From the NCBI GenBank assembly GCA_016840125.1, contig JAEOSY010000384.1, forward strand, positions 1-15,387: a DNA stretch of 15,387 nt, given 5' to 3'. The number at the start of each line of letters is the position of its first letter. Within the stretch, counting starts at the first letter, position 1. The notes beneath the pieces are model-generated. The model was not told the DNA's origin. It worked only from the letters and a program-made list of their open reading frames with translations, and did not search any database. Source of the DNA: Candidatus Helarchaeota archaeon (GTDB lineage Archaea > Asgardarchaeota > Lokiarchaeia > Helarchaeales > HEL-GB-A). This document shows, one piece after another, positions 7,067 through 14,231 of this stretch. Both the position numbers and the translations under genes were made by a program.

Positions 7067-7812
7067 GTCGCAAGACCCCCCTCTAAACGTTTACTATACA
7101 CTCGAATAGCCACTCCCACTAAAATAAGGGAAAAAATGACTAAAAATAAAATTGTATAGAGCGTAATTGAACTATCCGGAAGACCTAATCCCCAACGTAA
7201 AGCATCCCCTGCATGTGAAAGTGGATTTATTCTACTTACGAACTGCATCCAATATTCCATGGCTCTTTCGGGATAATATATCGTGCTCAACCTAATAAGA
7301 AATGCATCCATTAATCCCAAAATAAAACTTAATTTGGTATGTTCTTTGGTGAAGCTTCCAATAATAATTCCCAATCCCGTCACTCCAAATGAGAATAGGA
7401 ATAGAAGTCCAAAAATGGTAAGCAAATCTCCAAACGATCCTAATCCTGTTACAAAAACAAAGATAACAAAGAGTGGTAGAGAATAAACTATCGTTCGAAG
7501 CGTTCCCCCCACCATACGCGCTAGTACGTACTCAGTTCTAGAGAATGGTAGGGTTAAATGATAATCAATAACTCCTTCACTCCGCTCATCTGCTATTTCC
7601 CAAGCTGCCCACATTCCGAAAGACCAGAGCGTTAATATTGCAACACCTGCTGCATAAAATTGTGTGTAATTTAAATCATCTACTAAAAAATTTAAAATAA
7701 AGGCATAAATGAATATCTGGACTAGGAAGGTGATAGTATTAGTGAATATAAACAGTTTATAACTCCATAACCGCTTTAAATCGCGTTCAACAATAATAAG
7801 GAAACTTTTCAT
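7063..7812 (-). CDS. ABC-2 type permease, first subunit
   Basis: This 249-residue integral membrane protein has about six helices. It is homologous in layout to the next gene and probably arose from it by duplication, since both share an ERDLxxxxxYK start and an NPLS segment. Key segments are ERDLKRLWSYKLFIF at 9-23, DERSEGVIDYHLTLPFSRTEY at 75-95 (the cytoplasmic loop that would contact the ATPase), STIYYPERAME at 176-186 and NPLSHAGDALRWGLG at 196-210, the classical ABC-2 signature region. It starts with ATG at 7812, 16 bases after the ATPase stop, and ends in the ATGA overlap with permease 2. It most likely pairs with permease 2, each contributing one half of the membrane channel. Confidence 0.9.
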   Translation of the reverse strand: MKSFLIIVERDLKRLWSYKLFIFTNTITFLVQIFIYAFILNFLVDDLNYTQFYAAGVAILTLWSFGMWAAWEIADERSEGVIDYHLTLPFSRTEYVLARMVGGTLRTIVYSLPLFVIFVFVTGLGSFGDLLTIFGLLFLFSFGVTGLGIIIGSFTKEHTKLSFILGLMDAFLIRLSTIYYPERAMEYWMQFVSRINPLSHAGDALRWGLGLPDSSITLYTILFLVIFSLILVGVAIRVYSKRLEGGLAT

Positions 7813-7828
7813 AATATCCCGCGAGTAT

Positions 7829-8773
7829 TCATTTTAAGGATTTTTGTGTGTATCTGAAAAAGACATCATCTAAAGTAGGTTCACTCATTTGAAATTTATC
7901 AGCTGTAGCTCCATTCTGGAGAAAAATTTGTAGGATTTTTGAGGCCACATCTTCTGCTTTATTTAAATATATTAGTATTTTATTTTCATCCAGTTTGATA
8001 TCAATAACATTTGGAAGTTCTCTTAATTTCTCTTCAATTGTTGTATTAAAATTCGTGGTATGAACTTGGATGATGTCTCCTCCTGGGATTGCATCTTTCA
8101 GCTCAGTCGGAGTTCCAATTTTAATTAACTTGCCTTGATTCATAATCCCAATACGATCATTTTTGCAGAGGACTTCAGCTTCTCTCATTAGGTTAGTGGC
8201 AAGAATTATGGTTGAACCTTCCTCTCTTAGCTCCAGAATAAAATCCCAAATTTTCTTTTTTATATGTGGGTCTAAAAATGCAGTAGGTTCATCGATAAAA
8301 GCAATTTTAGGGCGTTGGATTAAAGCTTTCGCAATTTCGATCTTCTTTTTTTGCCCCCCACTCAATTTATAGGCTGGTCGTCCCTTTGCATCCTCCATCT
8401 GTAATTCTTTAACGAAGTATTCAATACGTGACTTTCTATCTGCTTTTGATAACCCGCAAACCTTAGCATGCCAATTAAGGATTTCATTATAGTTTAAGGA
8501 CCAGTCTAATTTTGCTTCTTGAAAAGATACCCCTATTTGCTCCCGCACTTTTGATGGTTGCTCAATAATATCGTAAGAGGCAATCCGCGCTGTTCCCGAT
8601 GTAGGTCTGTAGATAGTAGCAAGCAAATAAACTAATGTAGTCTTTCCAGCACCATTTGGCCCCAACAATCCGAAGATTTCATTTTCATAAATATCAAAAT
8701 TTAAATTATCAACTGCCACTGTATCTTTGAATCGTTTAGTTAAGCGCTCGATTTCTATTATTTTCCTTTTCAT
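7829..8773 (-). CDS. ABC transporter ATP-binding protein of the DrrA/ABC-2 export type
   Basis: This 314-residue ATPase powers the two permeases that follow. In numbering from the TTG two codons upstream it shows: Walker A GPNGAGKTT (40-48), Q-loop Gln87, ABC signature LSGGQ (139-143), Walker B KIAFIDEP (158-165) with catalytic Glu164, D-loop FLDP (168-171), and a DrrA-like C-terminal domain ending SEPTLDDVFFRYTQ. The switch position, usually His (TTHxxxEAE), is Asn196 in LATNLMREAE. DrrA-type ATPases often carry Gln here, so activity need not be lost. ATG at 8773 is preferred over TTG at 8779, because GTGAG (8780-8784) then lies 6 bases upstream. A TTTATATG promoter lies 54-63 bases before the ATG. 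It is the first gene of a four-gene leftward operon. Cytoplasmic, bound to the membrane subunits. Confidence 0.93.
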   Translation of the reverse strand: MKRKIIEIERLTKRFKDTVAVDNLNFDIYENEIFGLLGPNGAGKTTLVYLLATIYRPTSGTARIASYDIIEQPSKVREQIGVSFQEAKLDWSLNYNEILNWHAKVCGLSKADRKSRIEYFVKELQMEDAKGRPAYKLSGGQKKKIEIAKALIQRPKIAFIDEPTAFLDPHIKKKIWDFILELREEGSTIILATNLMREAEVLCKNDRIGIMNQGKLIKIGTPTELKDAIPGGDIIQVHTTNFNTTIEEKLRELPNVIDIKLDENKILIYLNKAEDVASKILQIFLQNGATADKFQMSEPTLDDVFFRYTQKSLK

Positions 8774-8779
8774 CTGCAA

Positions 8780-8784
8780 CTCAC
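8780..8784 (-). promoter_or_regulatory. Shine-Dalgarno site of the ABC ATPase gene
   Basis: GTGAG on the minus strand is six bases before the ATG at 8773 and directly abuts the TTG at 8779. The spacing favours the ATG. Confidence 0.5.
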
Positions 8785-8826
8785 TCTGCGATTCAATTAT
8801 AGCTCATACAAATAACAATAATAACC

Positions 8827-8836
8827 CATATAAAAG
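8827..8836 (-). promoter_or_regulatory. TATA box of the ABC export operon
   Basis: On the minus strand this reads CTTTTATATG, a near-consensus archaeal TATA box. It is centred about 58 bases before the ATPase ATG, giving a leader of about 30 bases that includes the GTGAG site. It is the only good promoter seen for the four-gene operon 8773-5491. Confidence 0.55.
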
Positions 8837-8841
8837 ATAGG

Positions 8842-8849
8842 AAAAAAAA
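8842..8849 (-). terminator. T-tract between the crotonase remnant and the ABC operon
   Basis: Eight T residues in a row on the minus strand follow the remnant's stop by about 42 bases and directly precede the ABC promoter. They would separate upstream transcription from the ABC operon. No stable hairpin is seen. Confidence 0.4.
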
Positions 8850-8891
8850 TGTTTGCGAAGATGTAAGACCTTCTAAAGAAATTTTATTCGA

Positions 8892-9146
8892 TCATAATGA
8901 TTTCATGCTATTTTCAACAGTTCGCAGTTCCGCTTCAAATGCTTTTACTTGATCAAAGAATATATTACTTACCTGAATAAGTTGTGAGACAGCAAAATCA
9001 GGTGATTTGTTAATTTGTTTTGCCATTTTTATGGCTGTGGTCAGAGCTTCCCCTGGTTCAACCAATTTATCAATAATATTCAGGCGATATGCTTCAGCTG
9101 CATCAATGAAGGTTCCATCTTCATCAATCCTTAGTTCTAATTCAGT
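8892..9146 (-). pseudogene. C-terminal remnant of a crotonase-family enoyl-CoA hydratase
   Basis: A minus-strand frame of 84 codons is open between a TAA at 9147-9149 and a TGA at 8892-8894. It contains GTFIDAAEAYRLNIIDKLV, then PGEALTTAIKMAKQINKSPDFAVSQ. This is the pattern of the crotonase C-terminal half (TGxxIDAxEAyriGLVnkVVp ... A...A..Ia.kSP.Av), followed by the final helical region ending ENSMKSL. Family members are about 255-265 residues, so roughly the first two thirds are missing, including the CoA-binding and oxyanion-hole segments. There is no usable start codon at the 5' end; the first in-frame ATG is in the middle of the fragment. Upstream, 9150-9225 is AT-rich and shows no crotonase sequence in any frame. 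It is probably a broken gene left by a deletion or rearrangement, not a functional protein. The C-terminal reading frame is undamaged, so the event may be recent. Confidence 0.7.
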
Positions 9147-9225
9147 TTAATATTTTGTAAATTAACTTAACTAATTAATATTTATCTCATTTTTCCAGTT
9201 TTTTATTGTTGATTAATTTAATTAT

Positions 9226-9819
9226 TTAATCTCGATATTTATCGAAGGTTCTCCTCCACCTTTCAGTTTTGCTCTTAGGTTCTTTATCATTCTTCACCTT
9301 CGGCAACTCCTGTACCTTCTGTATCTCCTCCTCTATTTCTTCGATGTCTCCTAGCGCCTTTTCTCTTTTAACTCTCCGTTCCTCCTCAAACTTCTTTATC
9401 TCTTGGTCGATATGTGCGATATCTTTTTTTTGTTCTATCTCTCGAATTTTCTTCTCATTTTCTTCAACTATCTCAATCTTATATTCATCCAATCGGATTG
9501 TTACTAGCCCCCTAATTTTCATCCTATCCCCTATTTTCCCCTCAAGCAAGGCTTCCTCCCAGCCCACCACAACCAGATCTGTTTCTATTTTAGTATCAAT
9601 CACTTTTCCTACTATTCTATAATCCATCTGAATATTATCATTTTCATAAACTACCAGGGATGCCTCCAACTTATCGTTTAAAATGTTCTCAAGAGAATCC
9701 CGGGTGTAAAGCATTTGACTGATCAAATACGTGTTTGATTTTATCAATTCTCCATACACTATGATAATATCGTTGGTACGAGGATTGTCGATCCCATCTA
9801 AAATTAGCGTGACTGTCAT
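9226..9819 (-). CDS. Hypothetical protein: N-terminal beta-rich domain plus charged coiled coil
   Basis: I do not recognise this 197-residue protein. Residues 1-117 are hydrophobic/polar alternating and look beta-rich. The segment RIVGKVIDTKIETDLVVVGWEEALLEGKIGDRMKIRGLVTI (68-108, not continuous motifs) has the spacing of an OB-fold: a strand, a long linker, then GDRMKIRG, as in small nucleic-acid-binding OB proteins. Residues 118-172 are Glu/Lys/Arg-rich with heptad-like Ile/Leu, a likely coiled coil. The tail (173-197) is basic, with KSKTERWRRTFDKYRD. There is no membrane segment and no Cys, so it is probably cytoplasmic. A purine-rich AAAGGGGTACGGAA precedes the ATG at 9819. It is divergent from the SDR gene and shares its promoter region. 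A nucleic-acid-binding role is only an inference from the possible OB fold and basic tail. Confidence 0.65.
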   Translation of the reverse strand: MTVTLILDGIDNPRTNDIIIVYGELIKSNTYLISQMLYTRDSLENILNDKLEASLVVYENDNIQMDYRIVGKVIDTKIETDLVVVGWEEALLEGKIGDRMKIRGLVTIRLDEYKIEIVEENEKKIREIEQKKDIAHIDQEIKKFEEERRVKREKALGDIEEIEEEIQKVQELPKVKNDKEPKSKTERWRRTFDKYRD

Positions 9820-9853
9820 TTCCGTACCCCTTTCAACTTTGTCTATCCATTAC

Positions 9854-9863
9854 TTATTTAAAA
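9854..9863. promoter_or_regulatory. Symmetric TATA element between two divergent genes
   Basis: TTATTTAAAA has the symmetric core TTTAAA and reads TTTTAAATAA on the other strand. On the plus strand its centre lies about 27 bases before the SDR ATG at 9885, which with no Shine-Dalgarno site suggests a leaderless mRNA. On the minus strand it is about 40 bases before the hypothetical gene's ATG at 9819, leaving a short leader. The divergent region is only 65 bases long. Confidence 0.5.
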
Positions 9864-9884
9864 TTAATATTAATATTATAACTT

Positions 9885-10646
9885 ATGTTATCAGAAAAGA
9901 CAATCCTTATTACTGGGGCAAGCAGTGGAATAGGAACTCCCCTCTTGGAATTTCTCACCCCCAAAGTTAAGCATATGATTACCTCTAACCGGAGAAATCT
10001 AGACGAATTCTCCCCATTCAAATCTAATCCGTCTAACTTGGAACATCTTGACAGAGACTTAACAATTGAGTCCGATATTGAAACTTTATTTCAACATATA
10101 AAGACAAAATACGGACGATTGGATATCTTGGTAAATTGTGTGGGTCGAAGCCTCTACAGCCATCTCATTGAAGATTTTCCAGAGGAGGAATTCGATCAAA
10201 TTATTGCAATTAATTTAAAATCCGCCTTTTTACTAACAAAACACGCAATTAAATTAATGAAATCCACCGGCGGAAATATTGTTCATTACGTTTCCAGCTC
10301 AGCCAAAAATATCTCTCCTCAAAAAGCCCCCTATGGGAGTGCCAAGGCGGGATTAGCACACTTCATTCACTACGCTGCCTATGAAGCTGGACCCTATAAT
10401 ATCAAAGTCAATGGAATATCACCAACCTATGTTTTTACATCTCGTCATGAAAAAGAAATCCAAGTAAAAATAGAGAAAAGTGGAATAGCTCGAGAGGAAA
10501 TCGTTGAAAAAATCTTAGCTCAACAATTGATCAAAAAACCCCTCTATTCTAAAGACTTAATTGAAGTAACGGAACTACTAGCTACTACCGACGTAATTAC
10601 TGGGCAGATATATAACTGTTCTTTAGGGGAAATTCTATCCTACTGA
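9885..10646 (+). CDS. Short-chain dehydrogenase/reductase (SDR)
   Basis: This 253-residue protein has the normal length of a classical SDR, an NAD(P)(H)-dependent oxidoreductase with a Rossmann fold. It shows the cofactor glycine motif TGASSGIG at 10-17, an acidic DLT at 58-60 contacting adenine, NCVG at 84-87 (family NNAG), catalytic Asn110, Ser137 or Ser138 in YVSSSA, Tyr150 and Lys154 in YGSAK, and NGISP at 176-180. SNRR at 34-37 after strand 2 places basic residues where NADP(H)-preferring enzymes have them, so NADP(H) is more likely; this is inference. The substrate is unknown. Family members include 3-oxoacyl-ACP reductases and sugar or alcohol dehydrogenases. No Shine-Dalgarno site precedes the ATG, which fits leaderless translation. 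It is tail-to-tail with the P-type ATPase (14 bases between the stop codons). Confidence 0.9.
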   Translation: MLSEKTILITGASSGIGTPLLEFLTPKVKHMITSNRRNLDEFSPFKSNPSNLEHLDRDLTIESDIETLFQHIKTKYGRLDILVNCVGRSLYSHLIEDFPEEEFDQIIAINLKSAFLLTKHAIKLMKSTGGNIVHYVSSSAKNISPQKAPYGSAKAGLAHFIHYAAYEAGPYNIKVNGISPTYVFTSRHEKEIQVKIEKSGIAREEIVEKILAQQLIKKPLYSKDLIEVTELLATTDVITGQIYNCSLGEILSY

Positions 10647-10660
10647 TTGGATCAAGAAAT

Positions 10661-13510
10661 TTAATCTCCAATAGTAAAGAATCCTAACTTTTTTCTGATT
10701 TCATCCAAAAACCAAATACTTGATGCGATAGCTGTAATCAGGATCCACTCCAAAACTCCTAGAGGTGCAATACCGAACGCGCTGACTAAAACTGGAATAA
10801 AGAATAGAATACTTACTAAAAAGATGTCAATTACCAGAAATACAAGCAGCACCTTATTCTTAAAAAATCCAATTTTGAAGACGGATTTATTTTGGGATCT
10901 ACAATTGAATGCATTAAACCACTGAAAAATGATTAGCACCATAAAAATTCCAGTCCTAATCTGATCTTCCTTAATTGCTGAGGTGGGTAAAGAAGAATCT
11001 AGAATGAAATACACTGTTAAAGTGCCTAATGCCATAATTATGGCATAAAAAGAACCTAATTTAAGGACATTTCTTGATAAAATTCGCTTATTCAAAGATC
11101 CCGGTGGTTTATCTAGGAGTCCCTCTTCCTTAGGTTCCATGGCCAAGGAAATATCAAGAAATCCATCAGTCACGAGGTTGATCCACAAAATTTGAATTGG
11201 TAGCAAAACGATAGGGTTTACGAATAACAAAAGAGTGAAAACAATTAGTAAATCTTCTCCCAAATTCGTTGAAAATAAGTAAAGCGCAACCCGCCTGAAA
11301 TTATTAAAGATATGCCGCCCTTGATCGATTCCATCTACCACTGCTTCGAACTTTTCATCTTGAAGAACAACATCTGCAGCTTCTTTAGCAATATCAGTAC
11401 CAGTTATCCCCATTGCAATGCCAATATTTGCCTGTTTAAGCGCTGGACTATCATTGACTCCATCTCCTGTCATTGCAACAATAGAATCATGATTTTGAAG
11501 TGTTTTTACTATTCTCAATTTATGAATGGGATCGGTGCGTGAGAATACTTTTGCTTTCTCAATTATCGTTTTCTCCAATTCCTCATCCGTCATTTGATCG
11601 ATAGCATCACCTGTAAGCGCAATATCGCCCCGTTCTGAATTAAATATACCAATTTCTTCAGCAATTGCACGAGCTGTTAATTCATTATCCCCAGTTATCA
11701 TTCTTACAGAAATTCCCGCACTTTCACACTGCTTAATATATTCTGCCACACCTTTACGAGGTGGATCAATGATACCAACCAATCCAAGAAATTCAACCTC
11801 AGATAAATCCTCCTCAGTGATCATCTTCTTTTCTCTTGGTAGAAGTTTGATAGCGCACGCAAGTACTCGTAACCCTTGCGATGCAAAGTCGTCTATTATA
11901 GACTCACATGTTGAGGGCATTTCTTTAGCAAACTTTCTGATTCTTTCCGGAGCCCCTTTTACAATTACTAAATTTTTATTTTTATAATTCTTTAGTAGTT
12001 GAGGATCATCATACATTAGAGGGCCTGGTTCATGCAATGTCGCCATATATTTTCTTGCGCTTGAAAACGGAATCTCAGAAATACGTGGCCACATCTCATT
12101 TAATACATATTTTTTCAGACCAGTTTTTTCTAAGACAACAATCAAAGCCGCTTCAGTGGGTGACCCTTTTATTCGCCAGGTATGAGACGATGGATCATGA
12201 AGGGTTCCTTCACAGCGCCCCCCATCATCACATTCTGCATAAACCTCCGAATCGTTACAGAGGGCCATATACATAACTAACTTTTCTAGATTAGGGAACT
12301 TCTTGAGACTATCCCCCGTAATCGGTCCAAAAGCACCGGGTTCCGCATGATCAGTGGGTAAACAGTCGGGTGATCTGAGGCATCCTTCAGGTCCGTAACC
12401 CTCCAAAAATATTCCCCCACTTTGAATATCAAATCCTGATCCACTCACCTCAAAGAGCTCACCCCTTGCGTAAATACGCCGTACCATCATTTCATTTTTA
12501 GTGAGTGTCCCTGTTTTATCAGAACAAATTACATTAGTAATTCCAAGGGTTTCAACAATCCCAAGATTTCGTACAATTACGTTCTGTTTTGCCAATCGAT
12601 AAATTCCAATTGACAAAACAATCGTCAGAACTGCAATAAGCCCCTCTGGTATGGAGGAAACTAGGCTTGCTAATGCTAGAAGTGCCAACTCAGTCCCATG
12701 AATTCCCCGATAGAGCCCTGCCGCAATGTTTAAGGTAAAGAATAATAACGCAAAGAATAGAAAAAACAAGCTTAAACGCTTTGTTCTGACAGCCATTGGA
12801 GAAGTTTTTTCCTTAATTTCGCTCAATTGCTTATTTATTTTCCCTAAGGTCGTACTATCTCCCGTAGATATAACTACAGTCCTCGCTCGTCCCTCAGTTA
12901 TGAATGAACCGGCAAATACCATATGTACCATTTCATAATAATGTGGATTTTCCACAAGGCACAATGTTTCTTTTTTAATCGACAGACTTTCCCCCGTAAG
13001 TAAACTCTCATCTGCATGGAGATTTCTCTCGAATAGAACTCTAGCATCCGCTGGCACTTTCTGTCCTGCAGAAAGTAGCAAGACATCCCCTGGAACAATA
13101 CTTTCGACTGGGATTTCTATTTCTTCCCCTTCTCGAATTATAATCGCTTTATCCTCAATTAAAGAATGAATCGATTGTATGGTCTTTTCCGCTTTCCATT
13201 CCTGTATAAATCCTATTATTGCATTGATAAGCAGAATTCCAATAATTATAAAAAATTCTGTCAGTTCTTGTTCTGCAACTACGGATATTATCGCAGCTAC
13301 AATTAGAATATAAACCAGCGGGGATTTAAATTGTAATATAAATAAAATGATTGGATTTTTTCCTTTCTGCTCCGAGAGTTTGTTAGGACCATATTCATTG
13401 AATCTTTTCGCCGCTTCTGCTTCACTCAAACCATCTATATCCGACCCTAATAGTTCAAGACATTTCTCATATGTTGCATGTTCAGAACTAATTTCGGAAG
13501 GGTCGCTCAT
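10661..13510 (-). CDS. P2-type cation-transporting ATPase, Ca2+-ATPase-like
   Basis: This 949-residue membrane pump is complete. It has an N-terminal cation-ATPase domain (14-75), A-domain TGES (172-175), phosphorylated Asp331 in CSDKTGTLT, N-domain KGAPER (518-523), and the P-domain TGDN (606-609) and TGDGVND (681-687). Ten membrane helices are expected. Ion-site residues follow the SERCA/PMR1 pattern: PEGL with Glu289 in M4, NLGE with Asn749 and Glu752 in M5, and NLVTD with Asn778 and Asp782 in M6. Gln863 in M8 sits where SERCA has Glu908. So Ca2+ site II is intact, while site I is altered, as in one-ion pumps. Ca2+ (or Mn2+) export is most likely; Na+ is not excluded. An unusual segment (about 368-435) carries two extra Cys pairs (C377/C383 and C427/C433). 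It is tail-to-tail with the SDR gene and follows arsC on the same strand after a hairpin. Confidence 0.93.
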   Translation of the reverse strand: MSDPSEISSEHATYEKCLELLGSDIDGLSEAEAAKRFNEYGPNKLSEQKGKNPIILFILQFKSPLVYILIVAAIISVVAEQELTEFFIIIGILLINAIIGFIQEWKAEKTIQSIHSLIEDKAIIIREGEEIEIPVESIVPGDVLLLSAGQKVPADARVLFERNLHADESLLTGESLSIKKETLCLVENPHYYEMVHMVFAGSFITEGRARTVVISTGDSTTLGKINKQLSEIKEKTSPMAVRTKRLSLFFLFFALLFFTLNIAAGLYRGIHGTELALLALASLVSSIPEGLIAVLTIVLSIGIYRLAKQNVIVRNLGIVETLGITNVICSDKTGTLTKNEMMVRRIYARGELFEVSGSGFDIQSGGIFLEGYGPEGCLRSPDCLPTDHAEPGAFGPITGDSLKKFPNLEKLVMYMALCNDSEVYAECDDGGRCEGTLHDPSSHTWRIKGSPTEAALIVVLEKTGLKKYVLNEMWPRISEIPFSSARKYMATLHEPGPLMYDDPQLLKNYKNKNLVIVKGAPERIRKFAKEMPSTCESIIDDFASQGLRVLACAIKLLPREKKMITEEDLSEVEFLGLVGIIDPPRKGVAEYIKQCESAGISVRMITGDNELTARAIAEEIGIFNSERGDIALTGDAIDQMTDEELEKTIIEKAKVFSRTDPIHKLRIVKTLQNHDSIVAMTGDGVNDSPALKQANIGIAMGITGTDIAKEAADVVLQDEKFEAVVDGIDQGRHIFNNFRRVALYLFSTNLGEDLLIVFTLLLFVNPIVLLPIQILWINLVTDGFLDISLAMEPKEEGLLDKPPGSLNKRILSRNVLKLGSFYAIIMALGTLTVYFILDSSLPTSAIKEDQIRTGIFMVLIIFQWFNAFNCRSQNKSVFKIGFFKNKVLLVFLVIDIFLVSILFFIPVLVSAFGIAPLGVLEWILITAIASSIWFLDEIRKKLGFFTIGD

Positions 13511-13611
13511 TTTGGAACACTACTATATATCATTTGATACTCCTTAATCCCTCTACTTTAAAAATCATTTAGGTAAATGTAGCACATATTAACTTCGTAA
13601 ATATTCACAAT

Positions 13612-13636
13612 AAAAACTGAGGCGAGGACTTCCTCA
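13612..13636 (-). terminator. Hairpin and T-run after arsC
   Basis: Just past the arsC stop the minus strand carries a perfect five-base stem, GAGGA-AG-TCCTC, overlapping an alternative TGAGG/CCTCA pairing, and then GCCTCAGTTTTTA. The five T residues after the stem make an intrinsic-like terminator. It would separate arsC from the P-type ATPase gene. Confidence 0.45.
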
Positions 13637-13646
13637 CTAATTTTTG

Positions 13647-14087
13647 TCAATCTTCTTTATATTTCTTCAGAAATTCTTGAATTTTTGAGTATATCAAATC
13701 TCTAGTTTTCCGGAATACTTTTGACCGTTCTTCTTTAGAGCCCTTTGCATCTGTTGGGTCTTCTAACCCCCAATGAATATTTGTTATCTTCCCTGGAAAT
13801 GTCGGACACGCCTTTCGAGCATTATTACATGTCGTAATTACAAAATCTATTTTCTGATTTAGAAATTCTCTTACATGCTTAGGGTTCTGATTCGATATAT
13901 CGATTCCGATCTCTTTCATTACTTCTATAGCTAGCGGGTTTACTTGTGGCGCGGGTTCTGTTCCCGCACTATAAACATCAAATTCATTCCCTGCAAAATA
14001 GCGCAGCAACCCTTCCGACATCTGACTGCGACACGAATTACCAGTACATAAAAACAAAACTTTCTTTTTGCTCATCATGTTCCCCAT
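13647..14087 (-). CDS. arsC: Arsenate reductase, thioredoxin-coupled (low-molecular-weight phosphatase fold)
   Basis: This 146-residue cytoplasmic enzyme reduces arsenate to arsenite for detoxification. The phosphate-binding loop is CTGNSCR (Cys14 to Arg20, CX5R), with the nucleophile Cys14. The redox relay pair is Cys87 and Cys94 in TTCNNARKACP. The seven-residue spacing is the same as Cys82/Cys89 of the well-studied S. aureus pI258 enzyme. LEDP (108-111) holds the general-acid Asp110. All residues needed for the three-cysteine mechanism are present, so it is an arsenate reductase rather than a tyrosine phosphatase. In-frame ATGs occur at codons 1, 4 and 5. GGGGAA between codons 1 and 4 looks like a Shine-Dalgarno site for codon 5, so the true protein may begin MSKKKVLF (start at 14075). 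There is no arsR, arsB, acr3 or arsM gene in the window. A terminator follows it. Confidence 0.93.
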   Translation of the reverse strand: MGNMMSKKKVLFLCTGNSCRSQMSEGLLRYFAGNEFDVYSAGTEPAPQVNPLAIEVMKEIGIDISNQNPKHVREFLNQKIDFVITTCNNARKACPTFPGKITNIHWGLEDPTDAKGSKEERSKVFRKTRDLIYSKIQEFLKKYKED

Positions 14088-14231
14088 AGCAGCTTATCTT
14101 CTCTCCCTGGTATTTTTCTATGAGGAAATTTGAATGGAAAGACGAATTTTTTTTAAATTTTGTCGGGCTCCATAGTTTCTTAAATAAATTTCACGACTCC
14201 CTCTCAAGTCAAATACCCCTTTACTTTTTTA

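Noticed and set aside
9269..9622. Antisense frame of 117 codons opposite the hypothetical gene
   Set aside because: Same effect: a Ser/Phe-rich mirror of the charged coiled coil, with no promoter or Shine-Dalgarno site.
12898..13098. Second minus-strand frame inside the P-type ATPase gene (66 codons)
   Set aside because: The main frame carries all catalytic motifs without interruption; this is an out-of-frame shadow and not evidence of a frameshift.
13511..14231. A combined metal-resistance operon of arsC and the P-type ATPase
   Set aside because: The pump has Ca2+-ATPase ion-site residues, not the CPx motif of heavy-metal pumps, and a hairpin with a T-run separates the two genes.
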